Shown here piece by piece: positions 5,408 through 7,842 of a DNA stretch of 7,842 bases. The notes beneath the pieces are model-generated. The model had not been told where the DNA came from and did no database searches. It worked only from the letters and a program-made list of their open reading frames with translations. The position numbers were made by a program, and so were the translations under genes. The DNA comes from Halococcaceae archaeon (GTDB lineage: Archaea > Halobacteriota > Halobacteria > Halobacteriales > Halalkalicoccaceae). Numbering within the stretch: the stretch's first letter is position 1; the number at the start of each line of letters is the position of its first letter. The stretch is from NCBI GenBank assembly GCA_007129135.1, contig SKWB01000225.1:1-7842 (forward strand), given 5' to 3'.

Positions 5408-5557
5408 ATGGCATCGTTCGACGTCGCGGAAAAGCGGTTGCTCGAGAAACAGATCTGCATGCGGTGTAACGCCCGCAACCCGCCCCGGGCGACCAGCTGT
5501 CGCAAGTGCGGCTACCAGAACCTCCGACCGAAGGCCAAAGAGCGCCGCACCGTCTGA
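5408..5557 (+). CDS. rpl40e: 50S ribosomal protein eL40
   Basis: This 49-residue basic protein is the archaeal eL40, a zinc-ribbon protein of the large ribosomal subunit. The four zinc ligands are Cys17-x-x-Cys20 and Cys31-x-x-Cys34, embedded in the family's [10 protein letters not shown] core and the Arg-Lys-Cys-Gly-Tyr-x-Asn-Leu-Arg-Pro-Lys-Ala-Lys end. The length is normal for archaea, where, unlike in eukaryotes, no ubiquitin is fused. It is one of the few basic proteins in the window, as expected for rRNA binding. Its TGA stop is immediately followed by the stop codon of the convergent acetyltransferase gene, with no spacer. Confidence 0.96.
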   Translation: MASFDVAEKRLLEKQICMRCNARNPPRATSCRKCGYQNLRPKAKERRTV

Positions 5558-6319
5558 TCAGAGGTAGCTTCCGTCCCACTCGTCGGGGGTGTTCAGGTTC
5601 CCACACTCCTCGCACTCGACCCGATCGAGCGAGTCGACCGCCTCGACGAGCGTCCCGCAGTTCCCACAGACGAAGCTGTACGGGTCGTCCCTCGACTCGC
5701 CCTCGTAGGCCACGTAGAACGGCCCCTGTTCGCCGGGGAGCTCTTCGTCGCCCAGATAGACAGTCTCCCCGTTCCGAGCCTCGACCGTCTCCCCGGCGTC
5801 GACCACCGGGTCCGACTCGGTGTGCGGCGAGACCTCGTCGTCGGAGTCGCCCTCCGTGTAGACGTGCGCGCGGAAGCTCTCCTCGCCGATCTCGACGTCG
5901 CGCTGGTCGTCCGCCTCCAGTCCGAACTGCTCGAAGAACGTCCGGCCCTGGGCGTTGTCCGCGAGCACCTCCGCTCGGATCCTCTCCGCCCCCCGGTCCC
6001 GGAGTCGCTCGGTGCCACGCTCGTAGAGCTCGCGACCGACCCCCTGCCCACGCGCCTCGGTCGCGACGTGGATCCACTCGACCGTTCCGACCCCGTCCTC
6101 GGCCGTCCCGAGGAAGAACCCGACGACCCCCTCCTCGTCGTCCCGGGCGACGAGCGCGGACTCGCCCTCGATCAGGTCGGCCAGTCGCCCCCCGTCGAAC
6201 TCGGTCTCGAGGAGCGTCTCGACCGTCCGTGGGCTGAGCGCGTACGATGCCTCGATCGACTTGCGGGCGACCTCGCGGATCGCCTCTCGGTCGTCGTCCG
6301 TCGCGTCGTCGAACTCCAT
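5558..6319 (-). CDS. GNAT N-acetyltransferase fused to a DUF5816-like zinc ribbon
   Basis: This 253-residue protein has two parts. Residues 1-155 form a GNAT domain: the acetyl-CoA pyrophosphate loop is Arg90-Gly-Gln-Gly-Val-Gly95 after the strand Glu-Trp-Ile-His-Val, and the late motif Asp121-Asn-Ala-Gln-Gly-Arg-x-Phe-Phe-Glu-Gln-Phe-Gly is also typical. It would transfer an acetyl group to an amine; the substrate is unknown. After an acidic linker (about 156-180), residues 181-253 carry Gly-Pro-Phe-Tyr-Val-Ala-Tyr, Cys218-x-x-Cys221 and Cys236-x-x-Cys239, ending in Asp-Glu-Trp-Asp-Gly. This part resembles the haloarchaeal DUF5816 zinc-binding domain (family name from memory). The start is ATG at 6319, with a TTTATC box about 27 nt upstream. 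It is the immediate convergent neighbour of eL40. Confidence 0.87.
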   Translation of the reverse strand: MEFDDATDDDREAIREVARKSIEASYALSPRTVETLLETEFDGGRLADLIEGESALVARDDEEGVVGFFLGTAEDGVGTVEWIHVATEARGQGVGRELYERGTERLRDRGAERIRAEVLADNAQGRTFFEQFGLEADDQRDVEIGEESFRAHVYTEGDSDDEVSPHTESDPVVDAGETVEARNGETVYLGDEELPGEQGPFYVAYEGESRDDPYSFVCGNCGTLVEAVDSLDRVECEECGNLNTPDEWDGSYL

Positions 6320-6343
6320 AGTCTGAGCTACGGGGGCGAGGCG

Positions 6344-6350
6344 GATAAAC
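6344..6350 (-). promoter_or_regulatory. TATA box of the GNAT gene
   Basis: The minus-strand box GTTTATC lies about 27 nt upstream of the ATG at 6319. This is the classic distance for a leaderless haloarchaeal mRNA. It falls in the 48-bp gap after the stop of the upstream hydrolase gene, so the GNAT gene has its own promoter. Confidence 0.6.
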
Positions 6351-6367
6351 GCAGACCCGGCGGCCGG

Positions 6368-6985
6368 TTACGTCGCGTTCTCGGGGTACTTGGGTTCGCG
6401 GCGTTCGGCCCGTTCGAGCGCCCGCTCGATCAGCCCGCGCACGTCGCCGTGGAAGGAGTCGCCGTGACCGGGGTAGATCGACTCGACTCCCTCGGGGAGG
6501 CGGTCGAGGATCGTGTGAATGCTCTCGATCAGCCGCTCGCGGGACTGGCCGGGCATGTCGGTCCGCCCGAAGCTCCCGTCGTCGAACGCCCCGTCGTTGT
6601 AGACGACGACGTCGCCCGAGAAGAGCGCGCGGTCGCCGACGAACGCGAGGTGGTCGGCGGCGTGCCCGGGCGTGTAGACCGCCTCGAACTGCTCGTCGCC
6701 GATCGTGACGAGTTCGCCGTCGTCGATGGCGTGGGTCCGTCTCGGGTGGTCGTCGTAAGCGTAACAGTCGGCGTCGAACCGGTCGAGGACCGCATCCAGC
6801 TGGTCGACGTGGTCGCCGTGTTGGTGGGTGAGCACGACCGCGTCGAGCGCCTCCACGTGGTCCGCGACGACGTCCGCGACCCCTTCCATCGCGCCGGCGT
6901 CGATGAGGATGGTCCGGTCTCCGGTGACGAGGAACACGTTACAGGTGAACACGTCGGCGTCCGCCGTCACGTCGATGACATCCAT
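6368..6985 (-). CDS. Metallo-beta-lactamase-fold hydrolase (glyoxalase II type)
   Basis: This 205-residue cytoplasmic protein has all the metal ligands of the fold: Thr53-His54-Gln-His56-Gly-Asp58-His59, then Pro-Gly-His108, Ser-Gly-Asp125 and Tyr-Pro-Gly-His174-Gly. The Phe-Gly-Arg-Thr-Asp stretch (about 139-143) followed by Pro-Gly is the glyoxalase II/persulfide-dioxygenase type, so hydrolysis of a thioester or a related reaction is likely; the exact substrate is not fixed. Residue 109-112 is Ala-Ala-Asp-His rather than the common Thr-Pro-Gly after His108. The ATG at 6985 was chosen over an in-frame GTG two codons upstream because the natural start Met-Asp-Val follows a TATA-like box by about 30 nt. 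It is divergent from the DUF5786 gene. Confidence 0.88.
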   Translation of the reverse strand: MDVIDVTADADVFTCNVFLVTGDRTILIDAGAMEGVADVVADHVEALDAVVLTHQHGDHVDQLDAVLDRFDADCYAYDDHPRRTHAIDDGELVTIGDEQFEAVYTPGHAADHLAFVGDRALFSGDVVVYNDGAFDDGSFGRTDMPGQSRERLIESIHTILDRLPEGVESIYPGHGDSFHGDVRGLIERALERAERREPKYPENAT

Positions 6986-7011
6986 GGGCACACGACGAGA
7001 GCGGGTCCCAT

Positions 7012-7020
7012 CAGTATGTC
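7012..7020 (-). promoter_or_regulatory. Possible TATA box of the hydrolase gene
   Basis: The minus-strand GACATACTG lies about 30 nt before the ATG at 6985. The match is weak, but the spacing fits leaderless initiation. Confidence 0.35.
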
Positions 7021-7033
7021 GCCGTCGGTGGGC

Positions 7034-7039
7034 TTTAGT
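7034..7039 (+). promoter_or_regulatory. TATA box of the DUF5786-DUF99 operon
   Basis: TTTAGT is centred about 27 nt upstream of the ATG at 7064, which is typical for a leaderless transcript. It drives both coupled genes. Confidence 0.55.
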
Positions 7040-7063
7040 GGCTCAGGCCTGATAGGACCACAC

Positions 7064-7237
7064 ATGGGATTCGGTAGCTACGACGAGGCCGAACAGGGAA
7101 ACCACGAGATCGAGACCGAACTCGACGACGAGGCCGTCTCGACGGGGTCGGACCACCAGGGTGAGGTCGCGTTCGACAACGGCGCGTCGAACGCGGAGCT
7201 GATCGAGCGCCTCGGGGAGATCAGAGAGGGCGAGTGA
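7064..7237 (+). CDS. DUF5786 family small acidic protein
   Basis: This 57-residue protein has the Met-Gly-Phe-Gly-Ser-Tyr-Asp-Glu start and the Gly-Glu-Val-x-Phe-Asp-Asn-Gly-Ala-Ser-Asn-x-Glu-Leu-Ile-Glu-Arg-Leu end that I associate with the haloarchaeal DUF5786 family. It has no cysteine, membrane span or signal; the centre is acidic and probably disordered, and the last 15 residues can form a helix. Function is unknown. A much longer open frame runs into it from upstream, but that is the GC-rich shadow of the minus-strand genes; the TATA box and family start fix the ATG at 7064. Its stop overlaps the start of the DUF99 gene in a GTGA (7234-7237), so the two proteins are made from one message. 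Confidence 0.8.
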   Translation: MGFGSYDEAEQGNHEIETELDDEAVSTGSDHQGEVAFDNGASNAELIERLGEIREGE

Positions 7238-7791
7238 AGTCGGGGGTGCGAGCCCTCGGCATCGCCGAGTCCTACCGCGGCGAGGAGAGCGTCCTCGGGG
7301 GAGCCGTCGTCCGTGCCGACCGGATCGTGGACGGCTTCGCCTTCTCGCAGGTCACCGTCGGCGGGCTCGACGCGACCGAGGCCGTCTCGTCGCTGGTCGG
7401 GCGCCTCGGTCGCGAGGACGTCCCGTACCTGTTTCTCTCGGGCATCGCGCCCGCCTGGTTCAACCTCTACGACCTCCACCGGATCCACAAGGCGACGGGG
7501 ATGGCGGTCTGTTCGGTGAGTTTCGAGGCGAGCGACGGCCTCGAAGCCGGGTTGGACGAGGCGTTCTCCGGCGAGGAGCGAGAACGGCGGCTCGCGATCT
7601 ACGAGCGCCAGCCGCCGCGGAGACGAGTGGACGTGAACGGCGAGGCGGTGTTCGTCAGAACGGTGGGACTGGACGACGAGGAGGCCACGTCGATCGTCCG
7701 GGCGTTCACTCCGGAGGGTGGGCGGCCAGAGCCACTCAGGGTCGCCCGGCTCGCCGCACGGGCGGCCGACGAGTGGCGCGGAGGGGAGTGA
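7234..7791 (+). CDS. DUF99/UPF0215 family protein (endonuclease V-like fold)
   Basis: This 185-residue protein belongs to the archaeal DUF99 family. It shows the N-terminal Gly-Val-Arg-Ala-Leu-Gly-Ile strand and the Gly-Gly-Ala-Val-Val-Arg-Ala-Asp-Arg strand. It also has the Thr-Val-Gly-Gly-Leu-Asp-Ala-Thr-Glu-Ala-Val helix start and the conserved Leu-Ser-Gly-Ile-Ala-Pro-Ala-Trp-Phe-Asn-Leu-Tyr-Asp-Leu, followed by Pro-free Val-Cys-Ser-Val-Ser-Phe-Glu-Ala-Ser. The family has an endonuclease V/RNase H-like fold and is annotated in some databases as a dU-directed endonuclease. The position after the first strand, where endonuclease V has its catalytic Asp, reads Ala11-Glu12-Ser here, so activity should not be assumed. 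The GTG start overlaps the DUF5786 stop by 4 nt. Confidence 0.8.
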   Translation: MKSGVRALGIAESYRGEESVLGGAVVRADRIVDGFAFSQVTVGGLDATEAVSSLVGRLGREDVPYLFLSGIAPAWFNLYDLHRIHKATGMAVCSVSFEASDGLEAGLDEAFSGEERERRLAIYERQPPRRRVDVNGEAVFVRTVGLDDEEATSIVRAFTPEGGRPEPLRVARLAARAADEWRGGE

Positions 7792-7828
7792 TCGTCGCGG
7801 CTTTGTGAGTGCGGGCCGAGCGCCGGGT

Positions 7829-7842
7829 ATGGGAGAGATGGA
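7829..7842 (+). CDS. Possible start of a further gene (cut by window end)
   Basis: An ATG at 7829 opens a frame reading Met-Gly-Glu-Met to the window edge. A TTTGTG (7802-7807) lies about 25 nt before it, which resembles the leaderless promoter spacing of neighbouring genes. Only four codons are visible, so this is a suggestion, not an identification. Confidence 0.25.

Noticed and set aside
5822..7063. Long plus-strand extension upstream of the DUF5786 start
   Set aside because: It is antisense to the GNAT and hydrolase genes. The family start and the TATA box at 7034-7039 place the real start at 7064.
1..7842. CRISPR array, insertion sequence, prophage or defence island
   Set aside because: No spaced direct repeats, transposase, integrase, terminal repeats or defence-type domains are visible. 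Gene content and base composition look uniform.

Overview
The window looks like chromosomal DNA of a haloarchaeon (class Halobacteria). The DNA is very GC-rich and the predicted proteins are strongly acidic. It carries a typical archaeal eL40 ribosomal protein, several families found mainly or only in haloarchaea (HalOD1, DUF5786, DUF5816-like zinc ribbon), a Tat lipoprotein signal, and AT-rich TATA-like boxes about 25-30 nt before start codons, as in leaderless haloarchaeal transcripts. I cannot name a genus from the sequence alone.

Layout: (1) 2-382, the 3' part of a cupin protein with a C-terminal zinc ribbon, convergent with (2) 404-679, a stand-alone HalOD1 domain protein on the minus strand. 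(3) 755-1384, a DUF420 (CtaM/YozB-like) membrane protein on the minus strand, divergent from (4) 1476-2297, a Tat-exported lipoprotein of unknown function. (5) 2399-2899, a DedA/VTT-family membrane protein on the minus strand. It is separated by a 158-bp AT-enriched regulatory region with two inverted repeats from (6) the coupled pair DUF3311 (3058-3273) and sodium:solute symporter (3270-4739). (7) 4836-5195, an apparently N-terminally shortened SnoaL-like protein on the minus strand, divergent from (8) 5408-5557, eL40. (9) 5558-6319, a GNAT acetyltransferase fused to a zinc-ribbon domain on the minus strand; its stop codon directly abuts that of eL40. (10) 6368-6985, a glyoxalase II-type metallo-beta-lactamase-fold hydrolase on the minus strand, divergent from (11) a DUF5786 small acidic protein (7064-7237), which is coupled by a 4-nt overlap to (12) a DUF99/UPF0215 protein (7234-7791). 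(13) A possible next gene begins at 7829.

Most of this is ordinary core and housekeeping haloarchaeal genome with short intergenic gaps. Two clear co-translated pairs exist (DUF3311-SSS and DUF5786-DUF99), both joined through a GTGA start/stop overlap. I see no mobile elements, CRISPR arrays, tRNA or rRNA genes, and no convincing new multi-gene system. The best leads for a second look are the palindromes between dedA and the symporter operon, the altered charged residues in the DedA protein, the shortened SnoaL protein, the zero-spacer tail-to-tail junction of eL40 and the acetyltransferase, and the divergent DUF420/lipoprotein pair.
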